From positions 1,426,001 through 1,490,000 of the forward strand of contig JAPFFF010000028.1 in assembly GCA_039105265.1 (NCBI GenBank): a stretch of DNA of 64,000 nucleotides, in the 5' to 3' direction. The notes beneath the pieces were generated by a model. That model was not told the origin of the DNA and made no database searches. It saw nothing but the letters and a program-made list of their open reading frames with translations. The stretch is from Tritrichomonas musculus (taxonomy: Eukaryota; Parabasalia; Tritrichomonadida; Tritrichomonadidae). This document shows positions 55,924 to 64,000 of the stretch, one piece after another (position 1 is the stretch's first letter; each line of letters begins with the position of its first letter). Made by a program: the position numbers and the translations under genes.

Positions 55924-58052
55924 GGAAAGAGAATTGAAGAATATGTTGATACAAAGAAAAGTATCCAGAATGTTCTTCTGGAATTTCTTGAGGATGAATC
56001 AGACGCCAATGACAAATATGAAAATTTTGTTAAGATTGTCACAACTCAACATATAATTAATGATCAAAAAGAACTCAAAGAATTATTATATTTAATAAGC
56101 AACATTGGGGACAATCATCAGCGTGGTAAAAATTTTATTTCAAAGATTGAGAGAATTTTGAGAAATTTTAAAAAAGATATCCATAATTATTTTTCAAATT
56201 CCGAAATTTTTGAAATTTTTAAGAGCAACAAGAGAATTATTCTACTTCTAATTGAAGAAAAGTTGATAACAGTTGATGAATACATTTTTTCAATACTAAC
56301 GAATTATGATTGTCTAAGCATGAAATATTGTGAATATTTTCAGCCAGAAATCAAACCGTTTCTCACAAAAGAGAACATTGAAAAATACGGCAAACAAAAT
56401 TCACATTTACAAGATGATGGATTTATTAAAATGATGATGAAAGAAGTTGAAGAAGATTTTTATGAGAAAAGAAGAGAAGGGGAAAATGACGATTTTTTGT
56501 GTCAACTGATTCGATTAAACAAAATTAAAGACTTTATCACTTTTGTTGAACAAACAAATATATCACTTGATAATATAATTAAAAATTCAATTTTTGAAAC
56601 AAGCCAAGTTTTGATTGATAATGATTCTTATGTTAGTCTGATCAACTATGCAGCATTTTTTGGATCGAATGACATCATCAAATACATGATAATGAAAGGA
56701 GCTAAATTAACATCAGAGATGTGGATCTATGCAATTCACGGTAGAAATGCCGAAATGATCAGATATCTCGAAGAGAATCATATTTCACCACCAGATAATA
56801 AATATGACCAAATTCTTGAAGAATCGATTAAATGTCATCATAACGATGTTTCAAACTACATCATTGACTATTTAATGAAAGAAGAAGATCTACAAAAAAA
56901 CATTGAAAAACAATATTATAATAACCTTTATCGATATGCAGTTGAATCTCGCAATTATTGTTTTTTCCCAACAAACATGAAATACAAAAACATGTTTTTT
57001 TATTTATGCGAATTTGATTATTATACACTTGTGAAACTTTACTTAGAAGAAGGAAACATTAACATAAATGATAGAATTAAAATGTTAATATTTTAAATGA
57101 AATTTTAAATCAAAAAAAAATATTCATAAAACTCAAATTTTATTATTTTTTTTTTTCTTTTATATTGAAACTTTGAATGATTCATGGAATTTAATTAGAA
57201 CATTTAATTATACGGCTTTGTATCGTGCTGTATGGAGAGGTCAAAAAGATATTGTGGAATTATTATTAAAACAAAAAGGTATTAATGTCAACTTCAGGGT
57301 TATTTTAAATTAAAAAAATTCAAAGAATTCTAATCTATCTTTTTTTCACATGATTTATATTTTGAATGATTTATGGAGTTTATTTTTGGTTTTAAAATAT
57401 ACAGCATTGCTAAAGGCAGTAACGGAAAGATATACAGAAATTGTTGAATTATTATTAAAACAAGAAGATATTGATATCAATATGAAAGACATTTTAAGTC
57501 AAATACATTCAAATAATTCAAATCTATCTTTTTTTCATATGATTTATATTTTGAGTGATTTATGGAATTTTATTTTAGTTTTAAATTATACAGCATTGAT
57601 ATTGGCAGCATTGAATGGATATACAGAAATTGTTGAATTATTATTAAAACAAGAGAGAATTGATATCAACCTCAAATGCATTATAAAGTTAAAAAACATT
57701 CATTTAGTTCAAATCTACTTTGTACATGGTATTTAGCATTTCAAATGATTTATGGAATTTAATTGAAGATTTAACAGTACTGCGTTGATTCAAGCAGCAG
57801 ATAAAGGACATAAAGAAATTGTTGAACTCTTATTAAAACAAGAAGGAATTAATATCAACACCAAAGACATTATATTTTAAAACATTCTTGGTATTTAAAT
57901 CTTACTTTTTTTAATAATATTGGAAATTTGAATGATTTATGGAATTTTTGAAAGGTAATTTTCACAAAACTGCAATTGATTATGCAAGAGAAAATAATCA
58001 TCATGAAATTGTTGACCTTCTATCCAAAAAATCTATGAGTGCCAATCCATGA
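55924..58052 (+). pseudogene. DUF3447/ankyrin locus with modular 189-bp repeats, probably non-functional as a whole
   Basis: An open frame from after TAA at about 55919 runs to 57096. It reads RIEEYVDTKKSIQNVLLEFL..., then DUF3447 (FAAFFGSNDIIKYM-like segment: YAAFFGSNDIIKYMIMKGAK) and stops at NINDRIKMLIF. No ATG occurs in its first about 80 codons; ATT stands where related genes have the start region. Downstream, five ankyrin cores start at 57209, 57398, 57587, 57776 and 57966, and the last ends in a proper stop at 58050-58052. All cores are in good condition (EIVELLLKQ) but are separated by about 90-bp spacers, several with in-frame stops. Two readings are possible: a decayed gene, or spacers removed from RNA by unusual splice signals. 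Canonical trichomonad intron ends were not found. Confidence 0.65.
57209..58052 (+). repeat. 189-bp tandem modules: ankyrin core plus spacer
   Basis: The distance between successive ankyrin cores is 189, 189, 189 and 190 bp. Each module is 84 bp of core plus a 105-bp remainder that shares CAAATCTA, CTTTTTTTCA, TGATTTATATTTTGA and TGATTTATGGAATTT. Removing about 90 bp at the KDI|N joint would restore the normal 33-residue ankyrin period. Confidence 0.8.
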
Positions 58053-58413
58053 AGAAATTTGATTGCATGCACTTAAAGTCATCATCTTCTAATTTTTCGG
58101 AAAATATTTAATAAACTTTTTTTTTGACAATGAACTTTATTTTATTATTTTAAAAGACAAAACAGTTTAAATTAACAAAGCCATTTATCTTTTCAAATTC
58201 GAAAAGAATTATGATAAAACTGTGCTATTTATCGCTAATTTAATTTTATCAATAAAATGATTATTTATTTTCTTATTATTGTTTTATTTGTCAGAAAACA
58301 AATTTCGAAGTAGATTCTCAAAATACATTTTTTAAGTTCTTAAAAAACAATAAAAAATAAATATTTCAAAAAAACAAAAACTAAAACCAAAATATTAATT
58401 TAAATTGTTTGCT
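58053..58413. other. AT-rich gap between convergent loci
   Basis: No gene seen. Confidence 0.45.
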
Positions 58414-59877
58414 TTAAATCAACTTGATTTGCGTTTCAAGTGGAAAAGAAGATTTTGAAACTTCAATTGTAGAAGTGAGTGAAACTTCCTTGAGTGAAGA
58501 GCAGCCAGTGAATGCGTTATCCTTTATCGATGTCACCGAAGAAGGGATAGAAATATTTTTTAAAGAACTGCAGCCTCTAAACGTTCCTATCGCAATTGTC
58601 TTCAATGAAGAAGGAATCCTAACATCATCCATTGACTGGCAATTATAGAAAATGTTGTATCCTATCGTCTCCAATGATTCAGGAAGAGTCACTTTTTTCA
58701 GTGACACGCAATCTTTGAATGCAGAATTCTCAATTTTTGTCACTGAAGAAGGAATTGACACTTCATTGAGCGCTTTGCAACCCTCAAAAACACTCTCCTC
58801 TATTTTTTGGACAGAGGAAGGAATTGTCACTTTTTCAAGTTCTGCGCATTGAGAGAACAAACCGTACTTTAAAGCGGTTATTTCACAAAGAATTTCAACT
58901 TTTTTGAGAGCAGTACATCTATAGAAAATCATCGTGCCGATTTCAGTCACTGTTTGAGGAATTGTCATTTCTGTCAGCGCCGTGCACCTGCTGAAAGCAG
59001 AGCCTCCAATTGACCTCACTTTCGTCGGAATTGTCACTTTTTGAAGCGACGAACAATCAGAGAAGGCATTGCTTCCAATTGCCGTGACTGACTCTGGAAT
59101 TGTGATTGACTTGAGTTTCTGACAACCGCTGAAAGTATTGTCCTTAATCAACTCTATCGTTGACGATAGGATTTCAATTTCTTGTAATTCTGAGCATTTC
59201 GAAAAGCATCCTTTACCAACCGACGTTATCGCCGATGAAATTGAGAACTTCTCAATCGGACAGCCAGTGAAAACATCGTCACCAATCGACGTGACTGATG
59301 AAGGAAGAACGATGTTTTTCAATAATTTACAATTGGCAAATGTAGAGTTATTTATCGATGTTATCGATGATGGAATTGTCACTTTTATGAGAGATTTGCA
59401 ATTCTGGAAAACGCCGATTCCAATCGATGTGACAGTTTCCGGTATTTCAACGGTTTCAAGATTTGAGCAGTCTTTAAAAACATAATTACAAATCTTGGTG
59501 ACCGTTTGTGGTATCGTTATCGTTCTCAGATTCGAGTTCTCAAAAGATCTCGAATCAAGAACCGATATGTGCGAAGGGATGGTGATGCTCTCTATGGAGC
59601 AGCCAGCCAATTGTCCCTCTGAAAAGAGAAGCCCTTTGTGATTCATCAAGAGATCAATTACTTCCTGGTTCTTTTCGTCAAATGCCATGCAAAGAGGAGT
59701 CTTGTTATATAAATTGTAATCTTTGTCCCTCATGAAAGAGTCATAGTAATACCAGGTGACTTTGACAGATTGAATGTTGACATCAATGCGTGGATCTGCC
59801 AAAAGAAGCTTGACAACATCATTATTTCCTTTTTCAATTGCTTTTGTTAATGAGATGCCATTGAAATATAGATGATT
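58414..59877 (-). CDS. BspA-like leucine-rich repeat protein with N-terminal ankyrin (3' part of a split locus)
   Basis: An open frame from after the TGA at 59878-59880 encodes an ankyrin unit (ISLTKAIEKGNNDVVKLLL, DPRIDVNIQ), a 20-odd residue linker, a second ankyrin unit (KTPLCMAFDEKNQEVIDLLM), and then about fifteen BspA/TpLRR repeats of 23 residues (LKSITIPESVTAIGSNAFSDCSS type). The last is partial and ends in a plain C-terminus without a membrane segment. BspA-like proteins are a huge trichomonad family tied to surface or secreted adhesion. No ATG opens this frame; the first in-frame ATG is in SFMRDKDYN. It therefore seems to be the continuation of the DUF3447 gene at 60147-61397, from which it is separated by 269 bp. 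Confidence 0.8.
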   Translation of the reverse strand, partial: NHLYFNGISLTKAIEKGNNDVVKLLLADPRIDVNIQSVKVTWYYYDSFMRDKDYNLYNKTPLCMAFDEKNQEVIDLLMNHKGLLFSEGQLAGCSIESITIPSHISVLDSRSFENSNLRTITIPQTVTKICNYVFKDCSNLETVEIPETVTSIGIGVFQNCKSLIKVTIPSSITSINNSTFANCKLLKNIVLPSSVTSIGDDVFTGCPIEKFSISSAITSVGKGCFSKCSELQEIEILSSTIELIKDNTFSGCQKLKSITIPESVTAIGSNAFSDCSSLQKVTIPTKVRSIGGSAFSRCTALTEMTIPQTVTEIGTMIFYRCTALKKVEILCEITALKYGLFSQCAELEKVTIPSSVQKIEESVFEGCKALNEVSIPSSVTKIENSAFKDCVSLKKVTLPESLETIGYNIFYNCQSMDDVRIPSSLKTIAIGTFRGCSSLKNISIPSSVTSIKDNAFTGCSSLKEVSLTSTIEVSKSSFPLETQIKLI

Positions 59878-60146
59878 TCAAATTTTATTTGAAAATTAAA
59901 TGAAGTCAAAATGTAATTAAAAAGTTGATAAATTGAAATGTTATTTGAAACAAATGAATATTGAAAATTTCATTTAAAATTTTTTTATAAAAATCTTATC
60001 AAAAAAAATGAATTTGAAATGAAATAAAAAAACTAAATATTTTTTTAAAATGCTATTAAAAAAATAATATTTTTGAAATGTTATTCAAATTTTGAATTTG
60101 CAAATGGAATTAAAACTTTTTGAAAGAAATTGTCTAAGAAAATAAT
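59878..60146 (-). other. Spacer between DUF3447 part and ankyrin/BspA part
   Basis: 269 bp, very AT-rich, with stops in every frame. It contains repeated phrases such as CATTTCAAAT/ACATTTCAA. It lies at the same place (after the VDIN of the first ankyrin unit) as the first spacer of the locus at 55924-58052. No GT...AG pair with trichomonad-type flanks was found. Confidence 0.5.
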
Positions 60147-61397
60147 TCAATGTAAAACGATCATTGCATTAATATCAACCTTTTTATTTTTCAAGAATAA
60201 ATCAACAATTGCTGGATAGTCGTATTTGCATGCACAAAAGAAAAGTGTCTGATCATCAATGTCATCAGGAAAGCAGATATAGTTGTAATACTTGAATTTT
60301 GCAAAAGTGACATCTGTTCTCGAATCACATTGAAATTCTTTGCTATCGTATTTTCTCTCAAGTTTGCTTTCAGGCTTCATCTCAGCGGCATTATCCATTA
60401 TGTATTGAAATGTATCGTTGTTGTGGCATTCAATTGACTGGACCAAAGTTGTCTTGAATGTTTGAAAATCCCAAATCGACTTTTTCTGAGCGTCTTGATC
60501 GTAAAAAACATCAAGATTTTCTTCAGGATGCTGCCGAATGAATTTATTTCGGCGAGTCATAAAATAAGTTTCCTGTGGAATAAAGTTTCCATCGACAAGC
60601 ATTTGAATCAGCTCGGCATTATTTGAATGAATTGCATAAGGCCAAAGATAAGTGGTCAATTTTTGACCATTGATAATCAAATATTTTACAATTTGAATGG
60701 AGCCGAAAAAGTATGCGTAATAAATGAGAGTCAGCTGCATTGGATCGTACTTATGTTCTTCAATTAAAAAAGAATTTGTCTCAAAAAGTGACCATTCTAT
60801 TGGCTTATTGAGAGGATAATTGGTCTGATTAACGTATTTGACAAATTCAGCAATTGAATCTTCACGGATCAGCTTGCAAATGCAAGTGTCGTTCTCGCCA
60901 ACAAGGCGCTTTTTATTGAATTCGTCTTCATTGAAATTTTCGAATATTTCTTTGTTTGAGCTCTCAATTTGATTGAGAAGAGTGTATCTTATTTTCGTCT
61001 TGATTTCTGGGTAAAAATAGCCGATGCGATATTCGTCCAATTTAAGCAAGTCGTCAGTTGAAATAAGGTCATTTTGTAGTAAAAAGTAAAGTGTTCGTTG
61101 GTTTGGAGAGAAAATCTCATAGACTTCGGATTTCGTAAAATGCTTTTTAATATTTAATATATAATTGGAGAGGATTTTATCGATTTTATTGAAAAAACCT
61201 GTAGATCGGTGATAATTTTGAATAATCGCATTTATTAATTGAAGTATAGATTTCAGTTCATATCGATTATCTGAAACATCTGATTCATTTATTAATTTTA
61301 TCAATTTATAATATTCATCATCGGTTCCATCAACAAGATAATTAAGAAGACATGCTTGGATATCTTTCTTTTTGCTTATATATTCTTGAACTTCCAT
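60147..61397 (-). CDS. DUF3447/ankyrin protein (5' part of a split ankyrin-BspA locus)
   Basis: The protein has 416 residues. Start MEVQEYISKKKDIQACLLNY at 61395-61397 is typical for the family. An N-terminal helical region to about residue 190 (FTKSEVYEIFSPNQRTLYFL) is followed by DUF3447 at about 200-290 (LIYYAYFFGSIQIVKYLIIN, AIHSNNAELIQMLVDG). A region holding HPEENLDVFYD and a final ankyrin-like helix pair (QTLFFCACKYDYPAIVDLFL) follow. It then stops shortly after KKVDINAMIVLH. Downstream, after the 269-bp spacer, ankyrin coding resumes and runs into BspA repeats. Cytoplasmic by sequence (no signal peptide). Confidence 0.85.
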   Translation of the reverse strand: MEVQEYISKKKDIQACLLNYLVDGTDDEYYKLIKLINESDVSDNRYELKSILQLINAIIQNYHRSTGFFNKIDKILSNYILNIKKHFTKSEVYEIFSPNQRTLYFLLQNDLISTDDLLKLDEYRIGYFYPEIKTKIRYTLLNQIESSNKEIFENFNEDEFNKKRLVGENDTCICKLIREDSIAEFVKYVNQTNYPLNKPIEWSLFETNSFLIEEHKYDPMQLTLIYYAYFFGSIQIVKYLIINGQKLTTYLWPYAIHSNNAELIQMLVDGNFIPQETYFMTRRNKFIRQHPEENLDVFYDQDAQKKSIWDFQTFKTTLVQSIECHNNDTFQYIMDNAAEMKPESKLERKYDSKEFQCDSRTDVTFAKFKYYNYICFPDDIDDQTLFFCACKYDYPAIVDLFLKNKKVDINAMIVLH

Positions 61398-61981
61398 AAA
61401 TTTGAAAAGCCTCTATAAAAATTTAGGGTAATTCTTTATTTCACATTCAACTTTTTCAGAAGAAAATAATCGACCATTTTTTTGAGCTTTATTTCAAATA
61501 GAAAAGATTAAAAGTTCCTTGTATTTTTTTATTGATTTCTTAATTTATGCCATTTAGAGAATATGTTAAACGCGAAATAATCGAAAATTTTCATAAATGA
61601 GATTATTATTTGAATAATATTTATTATCAAAATTGGTTGATTTAAATAATCAAATGGCATAATGGGCTTCCTACATTGATTTAAGTTAGGATTTAATGGT
61701 TAAAATCAGTATTAAATAAGAAAACAAATATTTTTAAATTATTTTAAGGGAATAAAAAAAGGGGGTCTTTACTTTAAAGGTGCTGATGGCGTGCTCATCA
61801 AATGTTTCAAAAATACATTCTACATGCATTCTACATGCAAGATATTTGTAAAATCTAGCTTAAAAAGCAAACCTAAATTGATTAACTAGGAGAATCAATA
61901 AATGAACATTTTATTGTAAATATATAATTTTATAAATATTTATATTAAAAAAAAAAAAAGACATCATTATTTTCGAACTAA

Positions 61982-63028
61982 AGTAGGTCAGTATAGAGCA
62001 CTGTAAGCCAAAATATAAACCATTCAAAATTGTGAGAAGCGCGAAAAATACTTTATCATATTTTATTAATAATAAAAATAATTTTTAAATTGAAGCATAA
62101 ATCTACAGTTTTAATATCTGTTTGATCTTTCTGTTTAATATTGAGATATATATATTTTAAAATTTATGCAAATTTTTTTTCTGAAAAAGTTGATATTTTT
62201 ATTCAAAAAATATCTGTTTTATCAAAATGATTTATAAATCGATAATTATGAATACGATTATTATGAAATTATAATAAAGTAATTATATCATGTTGATGAA
62301 TAAGTGTGCAAAATATTATAAGAAAATTGGCGCTACGTTTTTAGTAAAAGTCATCTTAACTTAAAATGATTGTATAATATTCGTTCAAACCAATATAAAT
62401 GATTATTTTAATTAGACACAAAATGGTGGTACTTAAAAGTATATATATGCATGAGAATTGAAACAATTAACACAGAATTGTTTTAAATATACATATCAAT
62501 AATGATATTTTTTTAGAGACATTTAAATTACGTTGAAATATAAAATAAATATGATAATAACTAATATGACCATATTATCATTGCGTTTTTTTTTATAAAT
62601 TAGCTAAAGAATTATAAAAAAAACAATTATATTCAATTATTAATCGTTAATCAGAATAATTTATCCTCAACCAATAGAACTCTATCAATTTATAATGTTA
62701 TTTTTCTAAAAACGTAGCGCCAATTTTCTTATAATATTTTGCACACTTATTCATCAACATGATATAATTACTTTATTATAATTTCATAATAATCGTATTC
62801 ATAATTATCGATTTATAAATCATTTTGATAAAACAGATATTTTTTGAATAAAAATATCAACTTTTTCAGAAAAAAAATTTGCATAAATTTTAAAATATAT
62901 ATATCTCAATATTAAACAGAAAGATCAAACAGATATTAAAACTGTAGATTTATTGTTGGAGTAAAAATATATTAATATCAATTATATTTCAAATAAAAGA
63001 ATTTTTTTTGGCTTGCAGTGGTCTGTCA
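61982..63028. repeat. Outer imperfect inverted pair
   Basis: Reverse complement of the left (about 61990-62015) reads TTTTGGCTTACAGTGCTCT. The right at about 63005-63023 reads TTTTGGCTTGCAGTGGTCT, 17 of 19 bases equal. The pair brackets the perfect-arm element with about 90 and 55 bases in between. Confidence 0.45.
62097..62953. mobile_element. Non-coding element with perfect 248-bp inverted arms
   Basis: Left arm 62097-62344 (ATAAATCTACAG...CGTTTTTAG) and right arm 62706-62953 are identical in reverse complement by eye over 248 bases. They flank a 361-base AT-rich centre without a gene. The arms end in ATAAATC/GATTTAT, so a TA duplication (as in Tc1/mariner insertions) is possible but cannot be told apart from the palindrome. 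It is probably a young non-autonomous DNA transposon or foldback element. Confidence 0.7.
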
Positions 63029-63501
63029 GTATTTTGAAAAATCAATTTCAATTAAGCCAAATTATAGGAGATTTTCAAAATCAACTAATAATGAAAAAGT
63101 AATAAAATTAAAACGAAAACTATATAATATGTCAATATTCCTAAATAAATTCTATTAAATTGTCAAAAAAACATCATTTAATATTAGGAGTATATTATAA
63201 CTCAAACTCAAATCAATCATGAGGTGGACTTTTTACATACGTTTATTTTTGGGGTTGATTTGAATCGAAAACGATCATTTGGGAGAATATTTCAACATTA
63301 TCTCTCCCAAAACGCATGATTATTCTTGAACTCTTCATTTGTTAAGTCTGACAGCAGATCTTAAAAATGAAAAAATTTTATCGAATAATCATTTTGGGGC
63401 GAATCTTTAGAAAATCATAGGAAAGAATAATTAATTAATTATTTTAGTAATTTAGTTATTATTTGTTTTCTAAAATAACCAAGATTTCATCTCATTAGAT
63501 A

Positions 63502-63999
63502 TTAATGAAAACGAATATCGTGAATCAATTTTTTTAAAGTTGATGGAATCATAATTAAGAAATTTGAACAATATCGAAGATTTGACAATGGAAATGATTC
63601 CAATTCTGAGTCTTCTGAAATTTCAATGATTTGAAGATCTAGAAATGCATCAGAATGTATTTTTGAAACTTTTGATGGAATAATAATGGAATTGATGTTT
63701 GATAATGAAAATGCATTTGATTCAATTGTTTGTAAATTGGAATTTGTCTCAAATTCGACTTTTGTAAGATTAAAACAATAGTAAAATGCTCCATAGCATA
63801 TTATTGAAACAGTTGATGGAATAAAAATTTCTTTGATATTTGATTTATTAAATGCATATTTTTCTATTCTTTGTAAATTAGAATTTGATTGAATTTCAAC
63901 TTTTGTCAGATCATTGCAATCTTCAAGTGCATATGATGATATGATTTTGATGTTTGATGGAATAGAAATTTCTTTGATGTCTCTACATGCAAATAAAAG
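63502..63999 (-). CDS. BspA-like leucine-rich repeat protein, C-terminal end (partial)
   Basis: An open minus-strand frame from the right edge to TAA at 63502-63504, 165 codons. It holds about six BspA/TpLRR repeats (IKEIFIPSTVSIICYGAFYY, INSIIIPSKVSKIHSDAFLD) with a higher Asn/Ile content than the gene at 58414-59877, then a short tail ending DIRFH. The start lies outside the window. No membrane segment at the C-terminus. Confidence 0.8.
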   Translation of the reverse strand, partial: LLFACRDIKEISIPSNIKIISSYALEDCNDLTKVEIQSNSNLQRIEKYAFNKSNIKEIFIPSTVSIICYGAFYYCFNLTKVEFETNSNLQTIESNAFSLSNINSIIIPSKVSKIHSDAFLDLQIIEISEDSELESFPLSNLRYCSNFLIMIPSTLKKLIHDIRFH

Positions 64000-64000
64000 A

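Larger units (their letters stand above)
61398..63501. other. Gene-free AT-rich region around an inverted-arm element
   Basis: No coding region seen on either strand. It holds the inverted element at 62097-62953 and an outer imperfect 19-base inverted pair (see separate entries). Confidence 0.5.

Noticed and set aside
57097-57965. Canonical spliceosomal introns between the ankyrin units
   Set aside because: No consistent GT...AG pair and no match to the extended trichomonad intron ends at the spacer edges, so no intron is called.
62345-62705. Possible gene in the centre of the inverted-arm element
   Set aside because: Stops in all frames; AT-rich with no coding pattern.

Overview
The window looks like nuclear DNA of a parabasalid protist of the Trichomonas/Tritrichomonas kind. 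The evidence is the gene families: BspA-like leucine-rich repeat proteins, DUF3447-type ankyrin proteins, a half-size ABCA transporter, a transglutaminase-like protein and a complete Maverick/Polinton. The intergenic DNA is very AT-rich, and some genes have a TCA(Y)(W) initiator a few bases before the ATG. The species cannot be named from the sequence alone.

Positions 1-24198 hold a head-to-tail array of four large non-LTR retrotransposons on the minus strand (the first runs off the left edge). Each carries one ORF of about 2300-2460 codons: an 18-residue tandem repeat region, three C2H2 zinc fingers, a reverse transcriptase with YADD, a CCHC knuckle and an R2-type restriction-like endonuclease. 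Elements are separated by the same 14 bases, CCACACGGGAGGAG (minus strand), which are the 3' end of tRNA-Asn(GTT). An intact tRNA-Asn gene caps the array at 24125-24198. This is best read as a tRNA-Asn-targeted R2-like LINE that has built a tandem array behind a preserved tRNA gene.

Positions 24199-30991 hold a transglutaminase-like gene, a degenerate tRNA-Gly-like locus, about 3 kb of AT-rich DNA with a foldback element and an inverted duplicate, the relic of a DUF3447 gene, and a decayed coiled-coil gene. That gene is interrupted by a 17.57 kb Polinton (30992-48561) with 359/358 bp terminal inverted repeats and a TTGTT target duplication. The Polinton looks whole: protein-primed DNA polymerase B, retroviral-type integrase, packaging ATPase, a presumed major capsid protein, a fibre-like giant protein and several small proteins.

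Positions 48567-64000 are ordinary trichomonad surface-gene country. There is an ankyrin gene with a long acidic tail, an ABCA half transporter, a decaying DUF3447/ankyrin locus made of 189-bp modules, a DUF3447-ankyrin-BspA composite locus split by a spacer, a non-coding element with perfect 248-bp inverted arms, and the 3' end of another BspA-like gene running off the right edge.

The most novel-looking items are the tRNA-Asn-targeted LINE array with its palindromic in-ORF minisatellite and mosaic member, the 189-bp (33-codon ankyrin plus about 90 bp) modular locus, and the perfect-arm inverted element.
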